The notes under the pieces: model-generated
The model's input: the letters and a program-made list of their open reading frames with translations, nothing else
What the model was told of the DNA's origin: nothing
Databases searched by the model: none
In this document: positions 10,955 to 20,733 of the stretch, in pieces
How the letters are laid out: every line of letters begins with the position of its first letter
How positions within the stretch are numbered: the first letter of the stretch is position 1
Translations under genes and position numbers: made by a program
Assembly: GCA_964035575.1 (NCBI GenBank)
Contig: OZ037853.1
Location: 962,501 to 1,026,500 of the forward strand
Length of the DNA stretch: 64,000 bases
Source: Rhynchopus sp. YZ270_cl-10
Lineage: Eukaryota > Euglenozoa > Diplonemea > Diplonemida > Diplonemidae
Direction: 5' to 3'

Positions 10955-11953
10955 ATGTGGGCTGCCCTTTTCATGTTGCTTATTTGCATTGTTACCGACA
11001 CAGATGGCACCCAAGACACCACCGCCGCACTCACCTTCCTCAACCTTGACTTCAGCACTGCACAGCACATTTCTGAGGAAAACGTGGATCGGGGGGTGGC
11101 TGAAGTATATTCTCACGAGGTCGCATCACGGTACACAGACGCTGTAGCTCGCGTTAAGACACTTGCCGCAGAGACTCGTGCACAGTGCAATGCCTTTGGC
11201 GCAGTGAGGGCCTCACGAACACACCCGAGGTTCGGGCGCGCGTTAGACGCACGGACGGTGCTCCGCTCGCTTCTCTCGGAGTACTGCGCATTGACGCCTA
11301 AGATGGCGAATTCATCCCTGCCACCTGCTCTGTTTGTGGACGTAGGTAGTCACTCCTCTGAACAGCTTCAATATGCGTTGGACCACGGATGCCGTGTGGT
11401 CTCTGTCCAACCCTCGAGTGTCACAGCAGCACGTCTGGAAGCTGCGGTTCCGCAGATGGTCGTGAAGCGTGTCGCAGTGGCGCATACGGACGGTGAGGCG
11501 CTGTTCAGAGGCCTTGGGGAGGAGGGGGACGGCTTTCGTGGTGGTGGCGGGGCGGTGGAGCTGAAGACATTGGATGCGTTGTTTCTGGCAGAGCCGTTGC
11601 TCCCGGTGGTGTCGCTGGACATCAACGGGATGGAGCACAGCGCGCTGCTTGGTGCTCGCAGGCTGGTGGACTCGCATCGCATCCAGGCGCTGCTCTTTAA
11701 AATCTGGCCTGTCGCAATGCGAGCAGCCTCCGGTGGTGTCTTTCCACGTGCCGGGCTGGCGTCGCTCCTGAGGCATCTGCACAGAAAAGGGTACTATCTG
11801 TTCCAGACGGCGCCGGAGTCGGCTGTGCTGAAGGCAGTGGACCTGCCGGATGCGCCGGAGTGTCCGCTAGCACTGCTGGACTTCATAGATAAGACGGAGA
11901 TGGTCGATGCAGGGGGGTTGTGGGTGACTATTGTTGCGGTGAAGAATTTGTGA
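10955..11953 (+). CDS. FkbM-type methyltransferase-like secreted protein, copy 2 (intact)
   Basis: 332 residues. Residues 1-20 (MWAALFMLLICIVTDTDGTQ) form a good signal peptide, so the product should enter the secretory pathway. Around residue 128 VDVGSHSSEQ followed by GCRVVSVQPSS resembles the SAM-binding motif of FkbM-family methyltransferases (VDVGAN.G...GA.V..vEP), with Gln in place of the usual acidic residue in 'EP'. Around residue 220 SLDINGMEHSALLGARRL matches the family's 'lKiDveGmE...l.Ga..l' block. Another in-frame ATG at 10838 would precede the signal peptide and is not preferred. The substrate is unknown. The Q-for-E change may mean altered or lost SAM binding. A truncated duplicate lies at 276-965. 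Confidence 0.75.
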   Translation: MWAALFMLLICIVTDTDGTQDTTAALTFLNLDFSTAQHISEENVDRGVAEVYSHEVASRYTDAVARVKTLAAETRAQCNAFGAVRASRTHPRFGRALDARTVLRSLLSEYCALTPKMANSSLPPALFVDVGSHSSEQLQYALDHGCRVVSVQPSSVTAARLEAAVPQMVVKRVAVAHTDGEALFRGLGEEGDGFRGGGGAVELKTLDALFLAEPLLPVVSLDINGMEHSALLGARRLVDSHRIQALLFKIWPVAMRAASGGVFPRAGLASLLRHLHRKGYYLFQTAPESAVLKAVDLPDAPECPLALLDFIDKTEMVDAGGLWVTIVAVKNL

Positions 11954-12088
11954 GAAAAAGAGAGAAAAAGGAAATGAACAATAATGTGAGAACGGTTGAG
12001 ACACGACCTGCATCGATTATGAAGTGCAACTTAGACGTCGGGACGACGCTGTGTACAGGGAGTTACCTCTGTGTAGGTGCTGTTGTTG

Positions 12089-12296
12089 ATGTAAAGTACA
12101 AAAGGATTCTACCTCACAGAAGGGATGGTTTGTCGATAACAAAAAAAGGGGGGTCGCATTTTCGCTTATCTCATCACTGCCACACTTCTTCTTCTATTTT
12201 CAACCAGTCCCTACAGCACGCAGGCCTGATTACCCTGTGTTCCACGATCCCCGTTCATCTGGCTGATGAGTGGAAGCGGGAGTGGAGCATATCAGG
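12089..12296. repeat. 200-bp dispersed block, member 2
   Basis: Same block as 7860-8052. Here it lies between FkbM copy 2 and NACHT copy 2 rather than downstream of a NACHT gene. Confidence 0.75.
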
Positions 12297-12412
12297 TGTT
12301 GTGCTATGAGTTCATCGGCTACAGGTTTGCACACTGGATACTTCTTCTTCTTCTTCACACAACACACAAACAGGGACAACACACCAACCTCTGTGAACAA
12401 ACACAACATACA

Positions 12413-12423
12413 TTTTGTTTCAG
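12413..12423 (+). promoter_or_regulatory. probable 3' splice or trans-splice acceptor of NACHT copy 2
   Basis: TTTTGTTTCAG, four bases upstream of the ATG, after a pyrimidine-rich leader (CTTCTTCTTCTTCTTC). It is identical at 22035-22045 in front of NACHT copy 3 and absent from copy 1. It could be the end of a 5'-UTR intron or a spliced-leader acceptor; the sequence cannot decide. Confidence 0.4.
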
Positions 12424-12427
12424 GAAG

Positions 12428-15400
12428 ATGGGATCCGGAGCGTCGAAGCCTGAAAAGGACGAGATTGCAAAGGGAATTACTGGGAAGGAGAGGCCCGTGG
12501 ACGCAGTGGACAGCGTGGACGGGAGGACAATGCTGCACAGTGCGGTGCTTGCGGGGGACGTGGAGGCAGTGCGGTTTCTTGTGGAGAACGGGGCAGGGAA
12601 CGTGCGTGACAGGGACGGGAAGGTGCCGCTGTGGTACGCACTGCAGCACAGGGACGCGGATGTGCGGGGGCGACTTGAGGCGGAGCTGGGGGCGCATGCA
12701 GCACAGATCCTTGTGGAGGTGGAGGATGCTGTGCAGGTGTACCTCACTCACGGTGTCGCCACAACAACAACTACAACAACAGCAACAAGAACAACAGGTG
12801 TGGCAGTGGAACGGAGCAGTGGAGATGCAACGACAGCACCTCTGACTGACCCTCACATGGACATGGCGAAAGACACGAACACCTCGACTGGAGAGAGGCA
12901 CCTGGGAGAGGACGATCTTGACGGGGACACGGGTGCACTGCGGCACACAGACGGACGGAAGGTGGAGTTTCTGCGGAAAACAGACGACAACAACAACAAC
13001 AACAAGAACAAGAACAGCAATGGAGGTGAAGACCTGCTGTGCTGGCTGCGTGGTCTGCCAAAGGTGGATCCGCCGTTGGGCTACACAGACGAACACGTGC
13101 GGCACATGGAGGCGGGGTTCCGTGTGGTGTGCAAGCGTCTGCTGGAGGACATGAGAGGACGGAGGGAGGCTGCGGGGACACGTGGTGGGCACGTGGAGGT
13201 GGAGGACTGGATGGCGGCACGCGACCCGTTTGAGCTGCTGCTGTCGGGGTTCCTGTTCACGTCTGACTGCGTGGAGTATGTGCTGGACAGCGGCGGGGAT
13301 GTTGTGTGTGACGAAAAGGACGGGACACCGCAGATTGCGAAAGGGACTGACGGGAAGCTGCGGTACATCAGACTGACGGAGCGGGCTGTGCTGGACAACC
13401 ACGGGAGTGCTGCTGATGTGAAATCACAGTCGCTTGCGCTGTACATGACGATGAACACTGCGATGCGTGCTGTGGGGCAGCTGGCTGCGGTGAAGGAGTG
13501 GAAGGGGACACCTGAGAAGACAGGTGCAGCACCGAACGTGTTTGAGCTGTCGCCCGCACCCCCGCAGCTGCACGTGATTGCGACCTTTGCGCCGCTGATC
13601 CGTGGTCTGGACCGGCTGATTGGGAGCCGGCGGAAGCAGCTGCGGACTGTGTTCCGCGGGATCAATGTGAACGTGTCTGCGAAGTACGCGCTGAATACGC
13701 ACATTGTGTGGAACTGCTTCACGTCGACAACACTGAAGCGGGATGTGGCTCGGAGCTTCATGTACGGGAAGGGGGGCACGTTCTTTGTGGTGGTGGCGAA
13801 GGAGGGTGCTGCAGACGTGAAGTTCTCGTCTGTGTATGCTTCGGAGGACGAGCTGCTGTACACAGCGAACATCGAGTACCGGGTGCAGTGGAAGCTTTCG
13901 CCGACGTTGCTGCGGATGATGGGGTTGCGCTTTGACGTGATTGTGATGCAGGAGGTGTGTTCTGGTGTGGAGACGAGTGCGGCTGAGCAGGTGGGTGCGC
14001 TGCAGGAGGTGATGGGACACACAGTCGCGTTCTTCGAGGACTACCTTGCGCAGTACGTGGAGGGGCGTGTGGGGGACGACACACGTGTGGATGAGTCGGA
14101 GACACGTCCGCTGATGGAGGAGGTGCGGAGGTGGCTTCGTGCACGTGGAGGTGGAGGTGGAGGTGGGAAGCAGATGTCTTCCGTGTGCACACAGGCAGCA
14201 GCGGGCACAGAGCGCAAGCCTGATGTGGAGGCGAGAGAAGAAAGACAAGGGATGTGTGATGTGCTGTGTGTGATCGGAGAAGGAGGGAGCGGGAAGACGT
14301 CTGCTTCGATTGCAATTCTGAGCGACCTTGCAACGTCTGCGAGGAAGAGCGAAAGCACCAACAACGAAGTGACTGAGCATGCGGATGCGAAGCCGTACTT
14401 CCCTGTGTTTGTGGCGCTGCCGACTGTGAAGCAGCACCTGCTTGAGAAGGGAGGGCTGGACAGGTTTGTGCTGGAGTCGTTTGCGCTGCGGGAGGCGGAC
14501 CGTGCGTTCCTTGCGGAGACGTACGAGGTGGTGCTGGTGCTGGACTCGCTGGACGAGGTGGGGCTGACGCAGGAGGATGTGGGTGCTGTGGTGGCTGAGG
14601 GTGGCCTTCTGTGCCGGCACCCGTGGGTGGAGGCACACTGCAGCGTTGTTGTGACTGTGCGTGGTGAGTACCTGAAGGGTGTGGACACGTCTCCGTCTGG
14701 TGTGTGTGGGGCTGGTGTGCGTGCTCTGTACATGCAGCCGTTCACAGAGGTGGATGCGAGAACGTACATCAAGCGTGCAAACACAGCCTGGGAGAAGGAA
14801 CACAAAGAGGAGAAGGAGAAGGAGAAGTCAGCCCACAAGGAAGAGTGCACAGTCTTCGTGCGTGAGGAGGACGTTGAGGGACTTGTGCAGCTGCGGAACC
14901 CGTTTGTGCTGCACATGGCGTGCCACGCGCAGTGCAGCGGGAAGGCTTCTGAGGAGGTGATCTACGAGACCTACCTGGAGACGTGGACGAAGAAGGAGAT
15001 GGCGTCTGGTGGAGTTGCTGTTGCTGATGCTTATGCTGTTGCTGTTTCGGATGTGTCTTTGGAGGATGTGGTGCGTGCAGGGGAGCTTGTTGCATGCAGG
15101 ATGCTGGAGACAAACGAGTGGCAGGGGACTGTGGGTGTGGCGTCGAAGCTTCTTGATTCGCAGCACGGTGTGTGTGAGGCTGTGCGGGATGCGTGCTTCC
15201 GCTGCCTGCCGTTCCGGATTGAGGACTTTGGGGAGGAGCGGAGTGCGTTCACGTTCCGGCACAAGTCGCTTGGGGAGCACCTTGCAGCACGGCGGCTTGC
15301 ACGTGATCCAGCAGGGACACTGGGGACGCTGGTGCAGCGGAGCTTCAGCAAGGACTCGCAGCGTGTGCTTGGGTTCTTTGCGGCGCTGGTGTGTGGAGAC

Positions 15401-17599
15401 AGTGTGCTGTACGAACGTGCTTGCACAGAGCTGCTTGCGGCTGTGAAGGCGACACGCGGCAGTGCAGGTGGAGGTGGAGATGCAGGTCTTGGTGTTGGTG
15501 GGGAGGGTGCTGTGACAGCAGGGTCGAATGCAGCAGCACTGCTGGCACGTGCACGCATCCCTGTGAGTGGGGAGGACCTGAGCGGGATCCGTGTGTCGAA
15601 CTGCGACCTGCGCGGGTCTCTGTTTGTGGAGACGGCGCTGACGGGCGCTTCCTTCTCGAACTGCTGGCTGGAGCACACTGAGTTCCACACCTGCGACATG
15701 GGTGGCACGATGCTGCCTGACTGCTCCCTTGGCACACCACTTCCTGTACTGAAGCATTATGCCTATGATGCGGCAGTTTCACCTGATGGAAGTCAAATCA
15801 TAACAGCTGGCCATGACGGCAGTGTACATGTGTGGAGCATGTCTTCTGGGGAAGAAGTGATGGTCTTGGAAGGACATTCGCACCACATCAATGGAGTTGC
15901 AGTAACACCTGACGGAACCCGCATAGTTTCGTGCTCCGGCGACAAAACTGTGCGTGTGTGGGATATGCACACTGGGGAGGCAGTGTTCGTCTTGAAAGGC
16001 CACGAAGGTGAGTTGTATGCAGTGGCAGTCACTCCCGACAGTTCTAAAGTTGTTTCAACTTCTCCTGATGACGGCATCCGTGTGTGGGATCTCTCGACGG
16101 GGATGGAAGTGCTGGCAATGAAGTCTCCTGACATTCGCAGCATGGTTATTACGAAGGACGGAAGTCAAATAGTGACATGCTCTGGGGAGGTGCTGTTCGT
16201 ATGGGATCTGGTGACGGGGGAGCAGGAGATGCATTGTCCTTGTTGTGTGAAAAATCCGCATGCACTGGCAGTCACTCCCGATGGATGCCACGTTGTTTCG
16301 TGCTGTTCTTATGGCGCACATCTTTGGAACCTCTCCACTGGGGCAAAGGTGATGGTGTTCCCTGACGACGCTCTGTTGAGAGCAGTGGCAGTCACTCCCG
16401 ATGGATGTCACGTGGTTGCTGGATCCCTGGGAGGCACTGTGTACGTTTGGAGCATTTCGACTGGGAAGGAGGTAACGGTGTTGCAAGGGCATACTGCTGA
16501 GGTGAGGTCAGTGAGAGTGTCACCAGATGGATGCCACGTGGTTTCATGCTGCGACGACCGTACTGTTCGAGTGTGGAACATGACGACCGGGAAGGAGACA
16601 CCAGGTTTCGAAGCAGTCTCAGGCAGGTCTGTGCCAGGTGCCCCTGATGGATCTATCATTTCGTACGGTGGCGAGAGGAACTCCATCTGTTACGCATTCT
16701 CCGGCAGGCAGACACATCTATTTGAAGCAGGGGGTAATGTAGTTTATTGCTCTTGCGACGCTGCTGGCGATACGATAGCGTGTGTGTGGGACTTTGCGAC
16801 GGGGAATGTGCAGCCTTTGTGCACAGATTCCAGTGAGTTTGCGGTGTTCTTGAAACAGTGTGGAACACTGCATTCCTTTGCAGTGTCTCCCGATGCATCT
16901 CACGTGGTGGCCTGTTCAGCTAAGAAAGGCACTTACTATACATATGTGTGGAGCATGCCGACTGGGAAGAAGGTGTCAGAATATGCAGGAACTACTTGCT
17001 GTCCCGACGGAGTGGTAGTGACTCCTGATGGAGTGCATGTGGTTTCGTACTATCGTGATGGCACCGTACACATGTGGAAACTTCACACTGGAGAAGAGAC
17101 GATGGTGTTCAAAGGACATACTGATGATGTCAAAGGCGTGGCCGTGACTCGCGATGGATCTCGCGTTGTTTCATGCTCTTACGACGAGACTGTGCGTGTG
17201 TGGGATGTTGCCAGCGGGAAGGAGGTCTTCACCTTGAAGCATGATGCGTGCGTGGACGGAGTGTCGCTGACACCTGATGGAGCTCACGTGGTGTCGAGTA
17301 CGCGCAGTGTGACTGTGTGGAGCATGACCACTGGTGAGAAGGTGGCAGAGATCGAGGCACATTGTGATTTGCGCAGACGTGCTGTGAGCCCTGATGGACG
17401 CGAAGTGATCTGTCCTTGCGAGGACCACACGATACGTGTGTGGAGCATCTGCACTGGGGAAGACGGCACAATTGATGGGTTGCGGCTGAAGAGAGTGATC
17501 GGTGTACCTCCAACAGTTCCTCGTGTATTTGGCTGTCGCAATGCTGATGCTGTGGAACCTGAACTTGCGAGACGGATTCTTTGTGCTGGGAGGAAGTGA
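12428..17599 (+). CDS. ART-NACHT-WD40 STAND/NLR-like protein, copy 2 (intact)
   Basis: About 1,723 residues in one uninterrupted frame. In order: MGSGASK, a likely N-myristoylation signal; ankyrin-like segment (~31-104); Thr- and Asn-rich linkers; an ADP-ribosyltransferase-like domain with the R-S-ExE signature of arginine-type enzymes (R410 in FRGIN, S433 in FTSTT, E473-D-E475 in SEDELL); a NACHT ATPase with Walker A GEGGSGKT (K623), Walker B VVLVLDSLDEVG (D706) and a sensor-like TVRGEYL; a pentapeptide-like stretch (~1038-1103); and 14 WD40 repeats (~1107-1694), enough for two seven-bladed propellers. In known STAND proteins the WD40 part senses a ligand, NACHT oligomerises with ATP and the N-terminal domain is the effector. 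Here the effector would be NAD-dependent ADP-ribosylation at a membrane, by inference. The start is set by conservation with copy 3 and the TTTCAG just upstream. Confidence 0.92.
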   Translation: MGSGASKPEKDEIAKGITGKERPVDAVDSVDGRTMLHSAVLAGDVEAVRFLVENGAGNVRDRDGKVPLWYALQHRDADVRGRLEAELGAHAAQILVEVEDAVQVYLTHGVATTTTTTTATRTTGVAVERSSGDATTAPLTDPHMDMAKDTNTSTGERHLGEDDLDGDTGALRHTDGRKVEFLRKTDDNNNNNKNKNSNGGEDLLCWLRGLPKVDPPLGYTDEHVRHMEAGFRVVCKRLLEDMRGRREAAGTRGGHVEVEDWMAARDPFELLLSGFLFTSDCVEYVLDSGGDVVCDEKDGTPQIAKGTDGKLRYIRLTERAVLDNHGSAADVKSQSLALYMTMNTAMRAVGQLAAVKEWKGTPEKTGAAPNVFELSPAPPQLHVIATFAPLIRGLDRLIGSRRKQLRTVFRGINVNVSAKYALNTHIVWNCFTSTTLKRDVARSFMYGKGGTFFVVVAKEGAADVKFSSVYASEDELLYTANIEYRVQWKLSPTLLRMMGLRFDVIVMQEVCSGVETSAAEQVGALQEVMGHTVAFFEDYLAQYVEGRVGDDTRVDESETRPLMEEVRRWLRARGGGGGGGKQMSSVCTQAAAGTERKPDVEAREERQGMCDVLCVIGEGGSGKTSASIAILSDLATSARKSESTNNEVTEHADAKPYFPVFVALPTVKQHLLEKGGLDRFVLESFALREADRAFLAETYEVVLVLDSLDEVGLTQEDVGAVVAEGGLLCRHPWVEAHCSVVVTVRGEYLKGVDTSPSGVCGAGVRALYMQPFTEVDARTYIKRANTAWEKEHKEEKEKEKSAHKEECTVFVREEDVEGLVQLRNPFVLHMACHAQCSGKASEEVIYETYLETWTKKEMASGGVAVADAYAVAVSDVSLEDVVRAGELVACRMLETNEWQGTVGVASKLLDSQHGVCEAVRDACFRCLPFRIEDFGEERSAFTFRHKSLGEHLAARRLARDPAGTLGTLVQRSFSKDSQRVLGFFAALVCGDSVLYERACTELLAAVKATRGSAGGGGDAGLGVGGEGAVTAGSNAAALLARARIPVSGEDLSGIRVSNCDLRGSLFVETALTGASFSNCWLEHTEFHTCDMGGTMLPDCSLGTPLPVLKHYAYDAAVSPDGSQIITAGHDGSVHVWSMSSGEEVMVLEGHSHHINGVAVTPDGTRIVSCSGDKTVRVWDMHTGEAVFVLKGHEGELYAVAVTPDSSKVVSTSPDDGIRVWDLSTGMEVLAMKSPDIRSMVITKDGSQIVTCSGEVLFVWDLVTGEQEMHCPCCVKNPHALAVTPDGCHVVSCCSYGAHLWNLSTGAKVMVFPDDALLRAVAVTPDGCHVVAGSLGGTVYVWSISTGKEVTVLQGHTAEVRSVRVSPDGCHVVSCCDDRTVRVWNMTTGKETPGFEAVSGRSVPGAPDGSIISYGGERNSICYAFSGRQTHLFEAGGNVVYCSCDAAGDTIACVWDFATGNVQPLCTDSSEFAVFLKQCGTLHSFAVSPDASHVVACSAKKGTYYTYVWSMPTGKKVSEYAGTTCCPDGVVVTPDGVHVVSYYRDGTVHMWKLHTGEETMVFKGHTDDVKGVAVTRDGSRVVSCSYDETVRVWDVASGKEVFTLKHDACVDGVSLTPDGAHVVSSTRSVTVWSMTTGEKVAEIEAHCDLRRRAVSPDGREVICPCEDHTIRVWSICTGEDGTIDGLRLKRVIGVPPTVPRVFGCRNADAVEPELARRILCAGRK

Positions 17600-18838
17600 G
17601 CGCACTGTTCGTACTTGCTCTTTGTGTTTGCCTCTTTTCCAAGACGAATGCAGTCTGAGTGACGAGGACGAATGGTGTTGACACTGCCTCGTACGGTGGT
17701 GCCCTGATGCCACTGCGGGTGCGTTGTGCGAGGACAGAAGAACGGCTTGTCGAGGTGTTACACTGCCAGTGCACTAAGTGTGCTGTCTGTTCATATTCAC
17801 ACGTCTTTTCCAAGATGTGTTGCGATTACACATATTTTTTGACCACTTGGTTTTTGGAGTGTCACACACTGCCACTTCCACATCTGTACACTATTCATTT
17901 CTGACTTTTTTTCCCCCTGGAGTTTGGATTTCCCCCAAAACCGCCAAAAACTTATTTGGAACACCAAGTTTCTTGAGTACTGTACAACGCTAACATACAG
18001 CACCACCAATCTTCACCCCCTCCCCACACACACGAAGCCAGGAGAGGGCCCTACACGCTACCTCCCCTCCTGTTGTTTATGTAAAGTACAAAAGGATTCC
18101 ACCTCACAGAAGGGATGGTTTGTCGATAACAAGAAAAGGGGGGGTCACATTTTCCCTTTTTACCTCATCACCGCTACACTTTTTCTTGTTTCAACCAGAC
18201 CCTACATCACAAAGGCCTGATTACCCTGTGTTCCATGATCCCATATCAGATGTGAACCGCGGGCACGGGCAGCGAGGAAGCGCTTTACGTGATGGCGTGA
18301 TTGGCGTGATTGCAGAACCACCTACACTGACAACACCTTTACCGTATGCACCAGTCACAGCACCAGGTTGCATGCGGGCTACTGGGAATAGCTTGACGAA
18401 AGACACATACGGCAGGTGTTGGTAGTGGTTGGAAGTGTCGTCCCACTTGGCCTTTTTCCAGTTGCAATGAGCTGAGATAGGGTCGTATTGCTGGGGTTTT
18501 AGTGGTATGTAGTCCCTGGTTACTTCGTAGCTGATGACGTCATGGTCTGATGAAGAGATAGTGGTGTGTAGCGCAGTCGCTTCTTTGTATAAGGTCTTTC
18601 GCGATTGCGATGTCTGAAGAAGATCTTGTCTGAACGCCCATCACCCTGGTTGTTGAAGTTTCCGTTTTGGTGTTGAGTATATGAAATAAGTGTTTTCATG
18701 AAACACAAGGCTTTGGCGGCAAAGGCCTGCCAGACAGAACCTCTGCCCCAAATGGTCTTCTGATGTTTCCTATTTTCCGCTACACTCTTATTTGAATACT
18801 GAGGTGGGTACTGAAGTACTGCTCATCACTTTCCGGGG
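17600..18838. other. 3' flank of NACHT copy 2 and gene-free spacer
   Basis: 17,640-18,250 repeats the NACHT 3' flank of the other copies. From about 18,250 to 18,838 the sequence is unlike anything else in the window and shows no convincing gene. Confidence 0.5.
18075..18250. repeat. 200-bp dispersed block, member 3 (3' end lost)
   Basis: It matches 7860-8052 up to TTCCATGATCC, then leaves the homology; the CGTTCATCTGGCTGATGAG part is missing. Confidence 0.7.
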
Positions 18839-19017
18839 TTGCATGCAATTTGTATATCTGTGAAGATGAGTTGCCAAGGTGGTTTGTTGCCCGCCACCGA
18901 TCCTCCGACAGACGTGAGCACAGAGGAGGTCATTGTCGATGCAACAGAAAACAGCGAAAAGAACGAAACCCCACCACCCACCCCACCTCACTGTTTGATG
19001 TGTGCCCACCCACCCCC

Positions 19018-19555
19018 ACTGAAGCGGGATGTGGCTCGGAGCTTCATGTACGGGAAGGGGGGCACGTTCTTTGTGGTGGTGGCGAAGGAGGGTGCTGCAG
19101 ACGTGAAGTTCTCGTCTGTGTATGCTTCGGAGGACGAGCTGCTGTACACAGCGAACATCGAGTACCGGGTGCAGTGGAAGCTTTCGCCGACGTTGCTGCG
19201 GATGATGGGGCTGCGCTTTGACGTGATTGTGATGCAGGAGGTGTGTTCTGGTGTGGGGAAGGGTGTGGGGGAGACTAGTGCGGCTGAGCAGGTGGGTGCG
19301 CCGCAGGAGGTGATGGGACACACAGTCGCGTTCTTCGAGGACTACCTTGCGCAGTACGTGGAGGGACGTGTGGGGGACGACACACGTGTGGATGAGTCGG
19401 AGACACGTCCGCTGATGAAGGAGATGCGGAGGTGGCTTCGTGCACGTGGAGGTGGAGGTGGGAAACAGACGTCTTCCGTGTGCACACCGGCTGCAGCGGG
19501 CACAGAGCGCGAGCCTGATGTGGAGGCGAGAGAAGAAAGACAAGGGACGTGTGGT
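19018..19555 (+). pseudogene. fragment of an ART-NACHT-WD40 gene (second half of ART domain)
   Basis: It begins abruptly at LKRDVARSFMYG, after the conserved Arg and Ser of the ART domain. It continues through SEDELLY and the Gly-rich linker and stops just before the NACHT Walker A. It lies in an open frame from 18839, fused to unrelated N-terminal sequence (MSCQGGLLPATDPP). The catalytic Arg and the NACHT and WD40 parts are absent, so it is a relic. On the 3' side (19554-19600) it is joined to an inverted piece of the NACHT 3' flank (compare 17,930-17,985 on the other strand). Confidence 0.8.
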
Positions 19556-19599
19556 ACTCAAGAAACTTGGTGTTCCAAAAAAGTTTTTGGCGGTTTTTG

Positions 19600-19840
19600 G
19601 TGTTTCTTTGTGTTTCTGCTTCTCGCCCCCCTCTTTGACTTGCTTACATCAAATATCCAAAGATTCCCACTCTATCTGCCCCTTCTTTTGTACCAACGCC
19701 CCTTCCCTTGAGTAAAATTTGAAAGCAAAATGCCTGCTACCTAATCCTAACTTTCTCACTCCACAACAAGCAATATTCTTGTTGTCCAAACTGAAGACGA
19801 AGTGATGGTCAACGTGCTCTCCGTGCACTCCTCAATCCTA
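19600..19840 (+). repeat. duplicated upstream region and internal fragment of the WD40 gene
   Basis: 19600-19765 matches 29,785-29,945, the region upstream of the WD40 gene (shared words include ACATCAAATATCCAAAGA and CTTTTGTACCAACGCCCC). It is followed by the internal WD40-gene fragment (19768-19840). The start and first ~600 bp of the WD40 coding sequence are missing between them. Confidence 0.75.
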
Positions 19841-20676
19841 TGGTCGCTGTGAACACCTTTTTTGTGTTGGACCATGAGAACATCGACGCACAATGCTTGA
19901 CCATTTTCTTGGCGGCATTGAAACAGAACACCGATGTTGCGCTGCGGTACACCCCTGCGTCAGCGCTGACAGATCGTGCACTGCTTCTCCCTCTCTTAGC
20001 GAAGGATGGAAGCCTTCTCAAACGTCTTCCCACAGAGATGCGCTGCGAAGAAGAGATCTGTCTCACAGCTGCCTCGGATTATGCCTATTCTCTTCAGCAC
20101 TGTGTCGACCGCAACCGTGCTGTGGTGCTTGCCGCAGTCTCGCGCTCGGGGGAGTGCTTGCGTTATGCAGAAGCATTTCAAAGTGATACTGCCATTTGTT
20201 GCGCAGCCCTGAAACGGTCTTCCAGCGCAATGAAGCATTGTGCCTTCAGGGGCGACCCAGCCTTCGTCCTCACCGCCATGGAGGATACCGGGGTGAACTG
20301 TCTGTCCTACGCGGATGATGTGCTGAGGCAGAACCACACCTTTCTCGCAAAAGAAGTGCTTCCTCGGTTCGGCGCGACGACGTTGCGGCTGGCACAGAGG
20401 AGGAAACTTCTCAAGGGGTTGTTTCCGATGCGATCGGCTCCGCAGATTATTCGCTTCGTGACGATGCAGCCTTTTTCACAAAACTATTCTCAGTGTTCGA
20501 GACGGAAGGGGCAGGGGAAGGGAGACCAACCTTGCAGAGGTTTTCACAGCGCTACGCTCTGCTCCTCCCGCATGCAAAGCTCGAGGGTGAGAGAAAACCG
20601 AGAATGTATGGGGACCGTGATGGCACGGCTGTCCAGGGGCACTGCACTTTGCGTCGGAGGAGCTGCGAGGGGATGA
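19840..20676 (+). CDS. DUF4116-like repeat protein, segment B
   Basis: 278 residues in one frame. At least four DUF4116-like units are visible (for example NRAVVLAAVSRSGECLRYA, DTAICCAALKRSSSAMKHC, DPAFVLTAMEDTGVNCLSYA). The last ~70 residues look like non-coding sequence read through. It matches fragment A (1000-1380) and extends beyond it. A related block (segment C) follows at once, so B and C may be one broken gene. The function of the family is unknown. Confidence 0.55.
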   Translation: MVAVNTFFVLDHENIDAQCLTIFLAALKQNTDVALRYTPASALTDRALLLPLLAKDGSLLKRLPTEMRCEEEICLTAASDYAYSLQHCVDRNRAVVLAAVSRSGECLRYAEAFQSDTAICCAALKRSSSAMKHCAFRGDPAFVLTAMEDTGVNCLSYADDVLRQNHTFLAKEVLPRFGATTLRLAQRRKLLKGLFPMRSAPQIIRFVTMQPFSQNYSQCSRRKGQGKGDQPCRGFHSATLCSSRMQSSRVRENRECMGTVMARLSRGTALCVGGAARG

Positions 20677-20733
20677 GGGGTTTGTGTTGTCCGGGGGCGA
20701 CGGTGGATTAGTCTGTTGTGAGGTACGCGAGCA

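Larger units (their letters stand above)
11954..12427. other. intergenic upstream of NACHT copy 2
   Basis: It contains the 200-bp dispersed block and then the 5' flank shared with NACHT copy 3: a CTT-rich tract, CACAACACACAAACAGGGAC, and TTTTGTTTCAG ending four bases before the ATG. Confidence 0.6.
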
